A DNA stretch of 19,168 bases from Rickettsiales bacterium (GTDB lineage Bacteria; Pseudomonadota; Alphaproteobacteria; Rickettsiales; UBA998): contig JAIEPI010000165.1 in assembly GCA_019749855.1 (NCBI GenBank), positions 1-19,168 on the forward strand, given 5' to 3'. Positions 1 to 5,941 of the stretch are shown here, one piece after another (position 1 is the first letter of the stretch; each line of letters starts with the position of its first letter). The translations under genes were made by a program, and so were the position numbers. The notes beneath the pieces were generated by a model that searched no databases, was not told the origin of the DNA, and saw nothing but the letters and a program-made list of their open reading frames with translations.

Positions 1-1066
1 GGCCGACCTCCCCCCTCGAGGGGGAGGTTAATGCTGCGAGCACTGTCTCGTAATACTCTGCGGCCGCCTTGTCGGAGACAATGACCGACGCATCATAGGG
101 AGTCAGCCCGAAATCACGCATATAGCGCGCTTTTTTCTCGTCCGGTAGTTCAGGCAGGCTGGCCTTAATGTTGGCAACAAACGCATCACTCAGCACCAGT
201 GGCAACAGATCGGGGTCAGGGAAATAGCGGTAATCATGCGCGTCTTCTTTGGTACGCATGGTGCGCGTTTCATGCGCCACGGAGTCATAAAGCCGCGTCT
301 CCTGATCAATTTTTCCGCCCGATTCCAGAATCTGCACTTGGCGTTCCGCCTCAAACTGAATAGCACGCATCAGGAAGCGAACGGAATTGACGTTCTTGAT
401 TTCACAGCGTGTGCCAAGTGTGGTGCTGCCCACCGGACGCACGGAGACGTTGGCATCGCAGCGCATCTCGCCTTTGTCCATGTCACCGCCACAGGTGCCG
501 AGATAGCGCAGAATGGCGCGCAGTTTTTTCAGATACGCCCCAGCCTCCTCCGGTGTGCGCAAATCCGGCTCCGAGACAATCTCCATCAGCGCGATCCCTG
601 CGCGATTGAGATCAATGAAGCTCATGGTCGGTGAATGCTCATGCAGTGATTTTCCGGCATCCTGCTCCAGATGCAGGCGGGTAATGCCCACATCCTTGAT
701 GCTGCCATCCTCCAGTTCCACATGCAGCACACCCTTGCCCACCACCGGATCAAGGAATTGCGAAATCTGGTAGCCGGAGGGTAAATCGGGATAAAAATAG
801 TTTTTGCGGTCAAACACCGAATGTTGGTTGATCTGCGCCTGCAGCCCAAGTCCTGTGCGTACCGCCTGCTCGACGCATTTTGCGTTGATCACCGGCAGCA
901 TTCCAGGAAATCCGGCGTCTACAAATGAGACATTCTGATTCGGCTCGGCGCCAAAATCATTGGGCGCACCGGAAAACAACTTGGATTCAGAGGCAATCTG
1001 CGCATGCACCTCCAGGCCGATCACCATTTCCCAATCGCCCGTATTGCCTTTAATGATGCCGTTCAT
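1..1066 (-). CDS. gatB: Aspartyl/glutamyl-tRNA(Asn/Gln) amidotransferase subunit B, 3' part beyond the window
   Basis: GatB binds the mischarged tRNA and activates its acyl group with ATP in the cytoplasmic GatCAB complex, so that ammonia released by GatA amidates it. Translating the minus strand from ATG at 1066 gives 355 codons with no stop. The N-terminus contains the GatB-like EMVIGLEVHAQI. Further on are NYFYPDLPSGYQISQF, the signature region DLNRAGIALMEIVSEPD, and DYRYFPDPDLLPL. Alanine replaces the proline of the classical PLME signature; I believe this is common in alphaproteobacteria. The start is supported by AAGGAG six bases upstream. The cradle-domain segment YDASVIVSDKAAAEYYETVL is normal, but the last residues before the edge (about 344-355) read TSPSRGEVG and come from a palindromic repeat, not from expected GatB sequence. 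The helical and tRNA-binding C-terminal domains lie outside. Whether the gene is intact beyond the edge cannot be seen. Confidence 0.95.
   Translation of the reverse strand, partial: MNGIIKGNTGDWEMVIGLEVHAQIASESKLFSGAPNDFGAEPNQNVSFVDAGFPGMLPVINAKCVEQAVRTGLGLQAQINQHSVFDRKNYFYPDLPSGYQISQFLDPVVGKGVLHVELEDGSIKDVGITRLHLEQDAGKSLHEHSPTMSFIDLNRAGIALMEIVSEPDLRTPEEAGAYLKKLRAILRYLGTCGGDMDKGEMRCDANVSVRPVGSTTLGTRCEIKNVNSVRFLMRAIQFEAERQVQILESGGKIDQETRLYDSVAHETRTMRTKEDAHDYRYFPDPDLLPLVLSDAFVANIKASLPELPDEKKARYMRDFGLTPYDASVIVSDKAAAEYYETVLAALTSPSRGEVG
6..28. repeat. C/G-rich palindromic repeat inside gatB
   Basis: Six Cs and five Gs flank a TCGA centre, and the outer ACCT/AGGT ends pair, with one unpaired C on the left arm. 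It lies at the very edge of the window, so its full length is unknown. It is read in the gatB frame and adds TSPSRGEV-like residues where GatB families normally continue with a conserved PKLAANW-type segment. This resembles in-frame palindromic elements in protein genes (Rickettsia palindromic elements are the known precedent), but the rest of the element is needed to be sure. Confidence 0.6.
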
Positions 1067-1146
1067 GCTTAGCTCCTTAGTGAGCTTAAAGCTTTAGCGA
1101 CCAAGGCAGGTAAATCAAGAGATTTGGTAGAAAAATGTGAGAAAAA

Positions 1147-1281
1147 CTAAGCGCCGCCGCCACCGCAAGTCATGACGCTGCCGCACCATTGATTGATGGT
1201 CTGGTTCCACCCGGTATCATTGCCAGAACAGGCACTTAACGCAAGCAACACAGACAGCATTAACAATCGACGCATGGTCAT
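1147..1281 (-). CDS. Very small putative lipoprotein (44 residues)
   Basis: The predicted product starts MTMRRLLMLSVLLALSAC: a short positive N-region, a hydrophobic stretch and the lipobox LSAC. It therefore looks like a signal-peptidase-II substrate attached to a membrane by its lipidated cysteine. The mature part is only about 27 residues and ends in a Cys-Gly-rich tail (SVMTCGGGGA) with two further cysteines. Three in-frame ATGs are possible (1290, 1281, 1275). I chose 1281 because GGAG sits four bases upstream; 1275 would also be served by it. The gene lies between gatA and gatB on the same strand, 80 bases ahead of gatB, and has its own Pho-box-like promoter. I recognise no family. It resembles entericidin-like small lipoproteins in architecture only. 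The longer frame extending to 1425 crosses that promoter and has no signal-like N-terminus. Confidence 0.6.
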   Translation of the reverse strand: MTMRRLLMLSVLLALSACSGNDTGWNQTINQWCGSVMTCGGGGA

Positions 1282-1320
1282 TTTCTCCATAAAAACGGGC
1301 GTTGCCCTTTCACGCCTTGC

Positions 1321-1354
1321 ACTATGCTGGAGAAATATGACAGTTTGATGACAA
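1321..1354 (-). promoter_or_regulatory. Pho-box-like promoter of the small lipoprotein gene
   Basis: On the minus strand, TTGTCAT-CAAA-CTGTCAT (1354-1337) forms two seven-base direct repeats spaced by four bases, close to the PhoB consensus CTGTCAT-N4-CTGTCAC/T. Exactly ten bases later comes CATAGT (1326-1321), a plausible -10. This is the geometry of PhoB-activated promoters, where the box replaces the -35. The expected transcript start is near 1314, leaving a leader of about 33 bases. Regulation by PhoB is inferred from the pattern alone. Confidence 0.55.
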
Positions 1355-1466
1355 TGATGCAAAGAATGCATGTCTGCGTGCATTTTTTTACATAGGGCGG
1401 TGGGATTTTTGGCCCAATGTGGCACAAAACCAACGCCATGCCGCTAACGACCAGCGCCCTGCCCCC

Positions 1467-1578
1467 CTGAGCAATCCTCGCAACGACAATGCTCAGCGTT
1501 TTGACAATAAGATCGCAGGCTATGACCGATCTGCTCGTTGCTACAACTTTGCAGCCACAGGCTCATCAGCGTGATGAG
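1467..1578. other. Spacer between gatA and the lipoprotein gene with two inverted repeats
   Basis: CTGAGCA at 1467-1473 pairs with TGCTCAG at 1490-1496 across a 16-base loop. CTCATCA at 1562-1568 pairs with TGATGAG at 1572-1578 across a three-base loop, nine bases downstream of the gatA stop. Neither is followed by a T-run on the gatA strand, so they are poor intrinsic terminators. They may mark the 3' end of the gatCA transcript by another mechanism. No credible gene was found here. Confidence 0.3.
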
Positions 1579-1586
1579 TACAAGCT

Positions 1587-3131
1587 TCATGCCGCCAGAC
1601 GGTTGCTTGCCAGTGCCTCGAAGTTTAACGCGGCCTCAAGCGCAAAGCTCGCCTTGAACAGAGTTTCTTCCTGAAAATTATTCGCCAGTAGCTGTAGGCC
1701 AAGCGGCAAACCGTCCTTCGTCAGCCCTGCAGGCAGTGACAATCCGGGCAATCCGGCCAGAGAAGCCGGCACAGTAAACACATCATTGAGATACATAGTC
1801 ACCGGATCCATATCGCTCTCACCAATGCCGAAAGCGGCGGAGGGCGCAGTGGGCGTCAAGATCACATCACATTGTGCGAATGCATTTTGAAAATCTTCAA
1901 TGATGCGGCCACGCACGCGCTGCGCTTTTTTATAATAGGCATCATAATAGCCGGAGGATAGCACGTAGGTGCCGATCATGATGCGGCGCTTCACCTCGGC
2001 GCCAAAACCGGCGGCGCGGGTTTTTTCATAGAGCTGGTCGATGGAGTCACCTGGCTCGGCGACTCTGAGACCAAAACGCACCCCGTCATAACGGGCGAGA
2101 TTGGACGAGCACTCCGCCGGCGCGACGATATAATACGTAGCCAGTGCGTATTTGGTGTGCGGCAGCGAGATGTCCACGATCTGCGCGCCCTGCGCTTTGA
2201 GCAAGGCAATACCGTGATCCCACAGCGCCGCCACTTCGGCATTCAAGCCATCAGGGCGATATTCCCGAGGGATGCCAATTCGCAGGCCCTTCACGTCCGC
2301 TGGCACATCGCTGACACGTGGAACGCTAAGGCTGGAGGAGGTGGAGTCCTTCGCATCATGTCCGGCCATGTGCTCGAATAGCAATGCAGAATCTTTCACC
2401 GTTTTCGTGATCGGCCCTGCCTGATCAAGTGAGGAGGCAAAGGCGATCACGCCATAGCGGGAACACCGGCCATAGCTGGGCTTAAAGCCTACAATTCCGC
2501 AGAAGGATGCTGGCTGACGGATGGAGCCGCCGGTATCAGTCCCGAGCGACGCGGCACATAGATTCGCCGCTACGGCCGCCGCGGAGCCACCTGAGGAGCC
2601 ACCAGGCACGAGGAAGTTCTTGTCATTGCGAGCAGAGCGAAGCAATCCAGACTGGATAGCCGCGTCGGCTTCGCCGCCTCGCAATGACGGCGACCACGGA
2701 TTCATCACACTGCCATAGTAACTGGTGATGTTGGCAGAACCCATCGCGAATTCGTCCAGATTGGTTTTGCCCAGCATCACCACACCAGCGTCAAACAGGT
2801 TCTTGGTAACGGTAGATTCATACGGTGGCACAAACCCCTCAAGGATGTGTGAAGCGGCGGTGGTGAGCACCCCCTGCGTACAAAACAGGTCCTTCACCGC
2901 AATAGGCACACCCTCCAGTGGCCGCGCCTCGCCGGAAGCCAAACGCGCATCCGCCTGCTTCGCCTGTGCCCGCGCCACCTCATGCGTCACCGTGATATAG
3001 GCGTTCATCTCGGGATTCACCGCGTCAATTGCGGCCAGGTACGCATTGGTGACTTCAGCGGAGGAAAACTGCTTTTTCTTAAGTCCGTCTATGGTTTTGG
3101 ACAGGGTCAGGCGGGTCAGATCAGTCATCAT
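1587..3131 (-). CDS. gatA: Aspartyl/glutamyl-tRNA(Asn/Gln) amidotransferase subunit A with an in-frame repeat insertion
   Basis: GatA is the amidase-signature subunit that releases ammonia from glutamine (or asparagine) for the GatB reaction. The 514-residue frame has the full Ser-cisSer-Lys triad: Lys80 in IAVKDLF, Ser179 in PGGSSGGS and Ser203 in GTDTGGSIRQPA. The Ser-Ser distance of 24 equals that of Staphylococcus aureus GatA (Ser154/Ser178). The Lys-to-cis-Ser distance is 99 instead of 75, so about 24 residues are extra. They begin after SVMNPWS and are encoded by a palindromic repeat (2622-2688). The reading frame stays open and the rest of the protein looks normal, including the C-terminal GLPLGLQLLANNF, so the gene is probably functional. 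ATG at 3131 overlaps the upstream gene's stop (TAATG), and a second ATG follows immediately. The last residues before the stop (LASNRLAA) are unremarkable. Confidence 0.97.
   Translation of the reverse strand: MMTDLTRLTLSKTIDGLKKKQFSSAEVTNAYLAAIDAVNPEMNAYITVTHEVARAQAKQADARLASGEARPLEGVPIAVKDLFCTQGVLTTAASHILEGFVPPYESTVTKNLFDAGVVMLGKTNLDEFAMGSANITSYYGSVMNPWSPSLRGGEADAAIQSGLLRSARNDKNFLVPGGSSGGSAAAVAANLCAASLGTDTGGSIRQPASFCGIVGFKPSYGRCSRYGVIAFASSLDQAGPITKTVKDSALLFEHMAGHDAKDSTSSSLSVPRVSDVPADVKGLRIGIPREYRPDGLNAEVAALWDHGIALLKAQGAQIVDISLPHTKYALATYYIVAPAECSSNLARYDGVRFGLRVAEPGDSIDQLYEKTRAAGFGAEVKRRIMIGTYVLSSGYYDAYYKKAQRVRGRIIEDFQNAFAQCDVILTPTAPSAAFGIGESDMDPVTMYLNDVFTVPASLAGLPGLSLPAGLTKDGLPLGLQLLANNFQEETLFKASFALEAALNFEALASNRLAA
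2622..2688. repeat. Palindromic repetitive element inserted in frame in gatA
   Basis: The ends GTCATTGCGAG (2622-2632) and CTCGCAATGAC (2678-2688) are perfect 11-base inverted repeats. Inside, GCGAAGC (2637-2643) pairs with GCTTCGC (2668-2674), and TCCAG with CTGGA near the tip, so the whole 67-base unit can fold into one long hairpin. The GTCATTGCGAG...GAAGCAATCC pattern is a dispersed repeat I recognise from many bacterial genomes, including alphaproteobacteria. On the gatA strand it encodes SLRGGEADAAIQSG followed by LLRSARNDK with no stop, adding about 24 residues to the protein. Confidence 0.88.
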
Positions 3132-3505
3132 TATGCTCTGCTCAGGGGGGCTTTTTTGGGGGCACGCTTCAGTGCCATGTCGATCACATCGGAGACATCA
3201 CGGTAACTACGGAAGCCAAGCTCATCCATTTCATTTTCATCAGGAGTGGACAAGCCCTTTTCGCGCATGGCCTCCGCGAGAAACTTGGAAAGACTGTCCA
3301 ATTTTTTTGCATTCGCATCATCATCGGTATGATGAAATCCAATGAATACCGGCAAAGCATCATTTGCGCTGCCAATCCGCAGCGTTATCTGCGATTCTGC
3401 CGGATGAATCCCGAAACGCGTCACCAGCTCGTTCAGGCGGGAAACGACATGCGCCTCCGCCAGATTGAGCACATAGCGCTGTGGATTATCGTGCGCATCC
3501 GTCAC
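3131..3505 (-). CDS. Conserved-position hypothetical protein between gatC and gatA
   Basis: I do not recognise this 124-residue protein. It is hydrophilic, has no signal peptide or membrane segment, has an acidic middle (HHTDDDANAKKLDSL, then TPDENEMDELGFRSY) and ends in a basic tail (ALKRAPKKAPLSRA). It is probably cytoplasmic and mixed alpha/beta. It starts five bases after gatC ends and its TAA overlaps the gatA ATG (TAATG), so it is almost certainly co-translated with the amidotransferase genes. I chose GTG at 3505 because GGGGAG lies ten bases upstream; an in-frame TTG at 3523 inside gatC is the alternative and lacks a binding site. The tight coupling on both sides is the main evidence that it is real. 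A role in GatCAB function is possible but nothing in the residues shows it. Confidence 0.7.
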   Translation of the reverse strand: MTDAHDNPQRYVLNLAEAHVVSRLNELVTRFGIHPAESQITLRIGSANDALPVFIGFHHTDDDANAKKLDSLSKFLAEAMREKGLSTPDENEMDELGFRSYRDVSDVIDMALKRAPKKAPLSRA

Positions 3506-3509
3506 AGGC

Positions 3510-3803
3510 TTACGACTCCCCAATCACTTTTGGCACGACAAAGCACTCATATTCACTGATCGGTGCATTCTGAACAATCGCCGCCGCCTGCCCACCATCC
3601 GTCACCTTATCCTCACGCCATGGCAGCGCCTGTCCGACAACACTGGCCACAATGGCTGTGTGTTGCGTATCGACTTCATCGAGCTGAGCAACGAAGGAAA
3701 TAATGCCGCCTAACTGACTGACAAGCGCCTGTTTTTCAGGCTCTGACACCTGAATACGCGCCAGTTTGGCAATTTTGGTAATGTCTTTTTCCGTTATGGT
3801 CAT
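3510..3803 (-). CDS. gatC: Aspartyl/glutamyl-tRNA(Asn/Gln) amidotransferase subunit C
   Basis: GatC is the small subunit that wraps around the GatA-GatB interface and stabilises the complex. The 97-residue product matches the family in length and pattern: an N-terminal helical part (ITEKDITKIAKLARIQVSEPEKQALVSQL, split here for reading as ITEKDITKIAKLARI then QVSEPEKQALVSQL), ISFVAQLDEVDT, then LPWREDKVTDGG and a C-terminal APISEYECFVVPKVI resembling the usual AP...FVVPRVIE ending. ATG at 3803 has AAGGGA six bases upstream. That binding site is the right arm of a small palindrome, CCCTT-C-AAGGG, which could occlude it. The frame extends upstream to 3875, but that extension does not look like GatC. 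It is the first gene of the gatC-X-gatA group. Confidence 0.93.
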   Translation of the reverse strand: MTITEKDITKIAKLARIQVSEPEKQALVSQLGGIISFVAQLDEVDTQHTAIVASVVGQALPWREDKVTDGGQAAAIVQNAPISEYECFVVPKVIGES

Positions 3804-3920
3804 TCGCGATCCCTTGAAGGGTGGTTTTATCATGGACTCGACAAAAAACAAGGTATCGTCATCGAAATGACGCAATGATTGTTTAATCCTATGCTAAAAT
3901 ATACCAAAGACAGGTCAGAT
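3804..3920. promoter_or_regulatory. Divergent spacer between gatC and the asparaginase-like gene
   Basis: This 117-base region must hold the start signals of both transcripts. On the minus strand, TTGTTT, a 16-base spacer and TAAAAC form a weak sigma70-like pair ahead of gatC. On the plus strand, TATGCT and TAAAAT lie about 30 and 23 bases before the ATG at 3921, but I see no good -35. A five-base hairpin GTCAT-CGAA-ATGAC sits in the middle. Confidence 0.3.
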
Positions 3921-4565
3921 ATGGCATCCCGCACATTGGTCATCGCCACCGGTGGCACCATCGACTCCGCCTACGATCCGGCGCTGGGCACGCCCGAATA
4001 TGTGCCCACCCCGCAAACTTCGGCGATTCCCAAAGCGCTGTCTCAACTGGGCTGGAGGCAAGGCATTGATTACGATTTCAAACGCTTTTATCACAAAGAC
4101 AGTAACCACCTGCACCAGAGCCACATGCAGGCGATCGCGCATTATTTAAGCGAGCATCGTGACTATGATAAGGTGATCATCACGCATGGTACGGACACCA
4201 TGCCACGCAATGGGCGCACCCTTCACGAACTGATGCAACATGCGGATGCAGGCACGACACGCACCATTATCATGTGTGGCTCCATGCAGCCATTACGCAA
4301 GCTGGCGGCGGATGAAAAGGCCGCATGTGAGGATGTTTTTCTCGATGAAAATCACACAGATGCACTCAGAAACTTAACGTTGGCCATGCGTAAGGTAGGC
4401 ACCGAAAAATCCGGCGTGTATCTCACCGACGGCGACCAACTGCACAACGTGTTTGATGTGGAGAAACAGCGTGAGGTCGCGCAGGGCAAAGTGACCCACG
4501 CCCAATTTGTCGGGCGTGTGCATCCCTTCCCCAACCCTGATATCGACTTTATCTCGCATACGTAA
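3921..4565 (+). CDS. Single-domain L-asparaginase-like protein
   Basis: The protein has the two threonine motifs of the asparaginase/glutaminase family: VIATGGTIDS near residues 7-16, which supplies the nucleophilic Thr, and VIITHGTDTM near residues 89-98, which supplies the Thr-Asp pair. A third block, IIMCGSMQPLRK, matches the GAM/GSM-P region. At 214 residues it is much shorter than classical two-domain type I or II enzymes (about 330). It ends with GVYLTDGDQLHNVFDVEKQR, similar to the GVYIAMNGRVFDPDKVRKNR-type end of the short bacterial asparaginase-like proteins, so it is probably a complete member of that subgroup and not a truncation. I took ATG 3921 because AGG lies nearby and the family core begins right after; frames open from 3879 add unlike residues. 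It is transcribed divergently from gatC. The actual substrate, Asn or another amide, is not settled by the sequence. Confidence 0.8.
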   Translation: MASRTLVIATGGTIDSAYDPALGTPEYVPTPQTSAIPKALSQLGWRQGIDYDFKRFYHKDSNHLHQSHMQAIAHYLSEHRDYDKVIITHGTDTMPRNGRTLHELMQHADAGTTRTIIMCGSMQPLRKLAADEKAACEDVFLDENHTDALRNLTLAMRKVGTEKSGVYLTDGDQLHNVFDVEKQREVAQGKVTHAQFVGRVHPFPNPDIDFISHT

Positions 4566-4644
4566 GCGCACACCTTAACTGATGCACGTGTATCGTGACT
4601 TTGCCTGCGCAATCCGCTAGTGCTGATCAAAAATCAGGACTGCC

Positions 4645-5106
4645 ATGCTCGCTTTTACCGCCGATGATTTTCGCCGCGCACTCGCACCGCACAAACGCCT
4701 TCTCGGGCTGGATGTGGGCGAGCGCACCATCGGACTGGCCATGTGTGACGGCGGCTGGAGTGTGGCTTCCCCGCTGGAGACGCTGAAAAAGGGCAAGCTG
4801 CTTGATGATGTGACCATATTGCTGGAGGTGATTGAGCAGCACCATATTGGCGGGCTGGTGATTGGCTATCCTCTGAATATGGATGGCTCGCTCGGGCCAC
4901 GCGCGCAGTCCGTGAAGCAGTTTGCCCGTAATCTCGATCGCGTGTTGGACATGCCGCTACTGTTGTGGGATGAACGCATGTCCACACAAGCCGTCAACAA
5001 AGCGATGCTCGAAGGTGATTTATCACGCGCCAAGCGAAAAGAGCGCGTAGATAAGTTGGCAGCTGCCTATATTTTGCAGGGATTTTTGGACTCAAAACCC
5101 ACATGA
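4645..5106 (+). CDS. ruvX: RuvX/YqgF family Holliday-junction-resolvase-like protein
   Basis: RNase-H-fold protein of the YqgF family, implicated in 16S rRNA 5' end processing and, in some bacteria, Holliday junction resolution. The 153-residue product shows the family blocks in order: LLGLDVGERTIGLAMCD (metal-binding Asp23), GLVIGYPLNMDGS, the DERMST block near residues 111-116, and RVDKLAAAYILQGFL near the end with the final acidic residue. AGGA lies six bases before the ATG. The start of plsY overlaps its stop by four bases (ATGA), so the two are translationally coupled. The N-terminal 18 residues before the first strand are slightly longer than in many homologues, a feature I believe is usual in alphaproteobacteria. 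Confidence 0.95.
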   Translation: MLAFTADDFRRALAPHKRLLGLDVGERTIGLAMCDGGWSVASPLETLKKGKLLDDVTILLEVIEQHHIGGLVIGYPLNMDGSLGPRAQSVKQFARNLDRVLDMPLLLWDERMSTQAVNKAMLEGDLSRAKRKERVDKLAAAYILQGFLDSKPT

Positions 5107-5843
5107 TCGTTCATATAATCGGATTGCTGCTCGCTTTTGTGCCTGCCTATCTTTTAGGCTCCATCCCCACCGGCTTTCTGGTGGGCAAGCTGGCGGGCAT
5201 CGGTGACATTCGTCAGACCGGCTCTGGCAATATCGGTGCCACCAACATGGTGCGCGCCGGCGGCAAAAAACTGGGCGCCGTGGTCTTGCTGCTGGATATT
5301 GCTAAAGGCGCCGCCGGATTTTACTGGAGCATTCTTGTAAATGTGGCGTATCATATGCCACTCTTAGACCGCCACGATGTCATGCACGTGCGCATTGATA
5401 AGCCATACGTAGAATGGTTGCTGGGGGCATTATGGCTGCTCGCAATTCTCGGTGTTTTTGTCGGGCATATGTTTACGATATGGCTAAAGTTTCGCGGTGG
5501 AAAAGGCATTTCCATTGTGATTGGCAGTTTGCTCGCCCTGCCCATGACCACCCTGCTCCCTGTGGCTGGCTATGTACCGGTCGCGGTGTTCCTTGTGGTG
5601 TGGCTCAGCATCTATGCGATCACCAAAACATCCTCCCTCGCCGGACTGAGCGCAACGTTGGTCATGCCATGCTTTTTTCTCGCGCTTACCTTGTTTTTCC
5701 CTGCCACCGCTTGGACATTTGACCGATGTGTGCCGCTCTACAGCGTCGTGACCTTGCTGGTATTTTATCGTCACCATGACAACATCCGTCGTCTGTTGCG
5801 CGGGGAGGAAATGGCATTTAAAAAAAATCAGCCTAGCCCCTAA
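5103..5843 (+). CDS. plsY: Glycerol-3-phosphate acyltransferase PlsY
   Basis: Integral membrane enzyme that transfers an acyl group from acyl-phosphate to glycerol-3-phosphate, the first step of phospholipid synthesis. The three PlsY motifs are present: GSIPTG at residues 19-24, GSGNIGATNMVRAGGKKLG at 41-58, and KFRGGKG at 129-135 within the third motif block. The family GHxFPV has Thr at the proline position (GHMFTI, 121-126). At 246 residues it is longer than most PlsY (about 200). The extra length is partly a loop around 79-105 (NVAYHMPLLDRHDVMHVRID) between membrane segments, plus a charged C-terminal tail. Hydrophobic stretches at about 1-18, 57-80, 106-124, 138-170 and 178-200 fit a multi-pass protein. 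The start overlaps the ruvX stop. plsY ahead of dprA and topA is a familiar alphaproteobacterial order. Confidence 0.93.
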   Translation: MIVHIIGLLLAFVPAYLLGSIPTGFLVGKLAGIGDIRQTGSGNIGATNMVRAGGKKLGAVVLLLDIAKGAAGFYWSILVNVAYHMPLLDRHDVMHVRIDKPYVEWLLGALWLLAILGVFVGHMFTIWLKFRGGKGISIVIGSLLALPMTTLLPVAGYVPVAVFLVVWLSIYAITKTSSLAGLSATLVMPCFFLALTLFFPATAWTFDRCVPLYSVVTLLVFYRHHDNIRRLLRGEEMAFKKNQPSP

Positions 5844-5941
5844 GCACGGCTGAGGGTTGAATTCAATGAAGCACTATGTGATACAGGTGCTAATAAATAG
5901 ATCGATTCAATTCACCTCATTTCTGTGCCTTGAGCCAAACG

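Noticed and set aside
236..634. 132-codon plus-strand open frame
   Set aside because: It is antisense to gatB, whose conserved motifs occupy the same bases on the minus strand.
1489..1674. 61-codon plus-strand open frame at the gatA 3' end
   Set aside because: Half of it is antisense to gatA and it has no ribosome binding site or recognisable content.
2612..2700. Possible frameshift or assembly error in gatA at the extra residues
   Set aside because: The frame is continuous, catalytic residues on both sides are in register, and the extra DNA is a well-formed palindromic repeat with perfect ends. An insertion explains it better.
3921..4565. Truncated two-domain asparaginase pseudogene
   Set aside because: Its end resembles the C-terminus of the short single-domain subgroup and all N-terminal threonine motifs are intact, so it is more likely complete.
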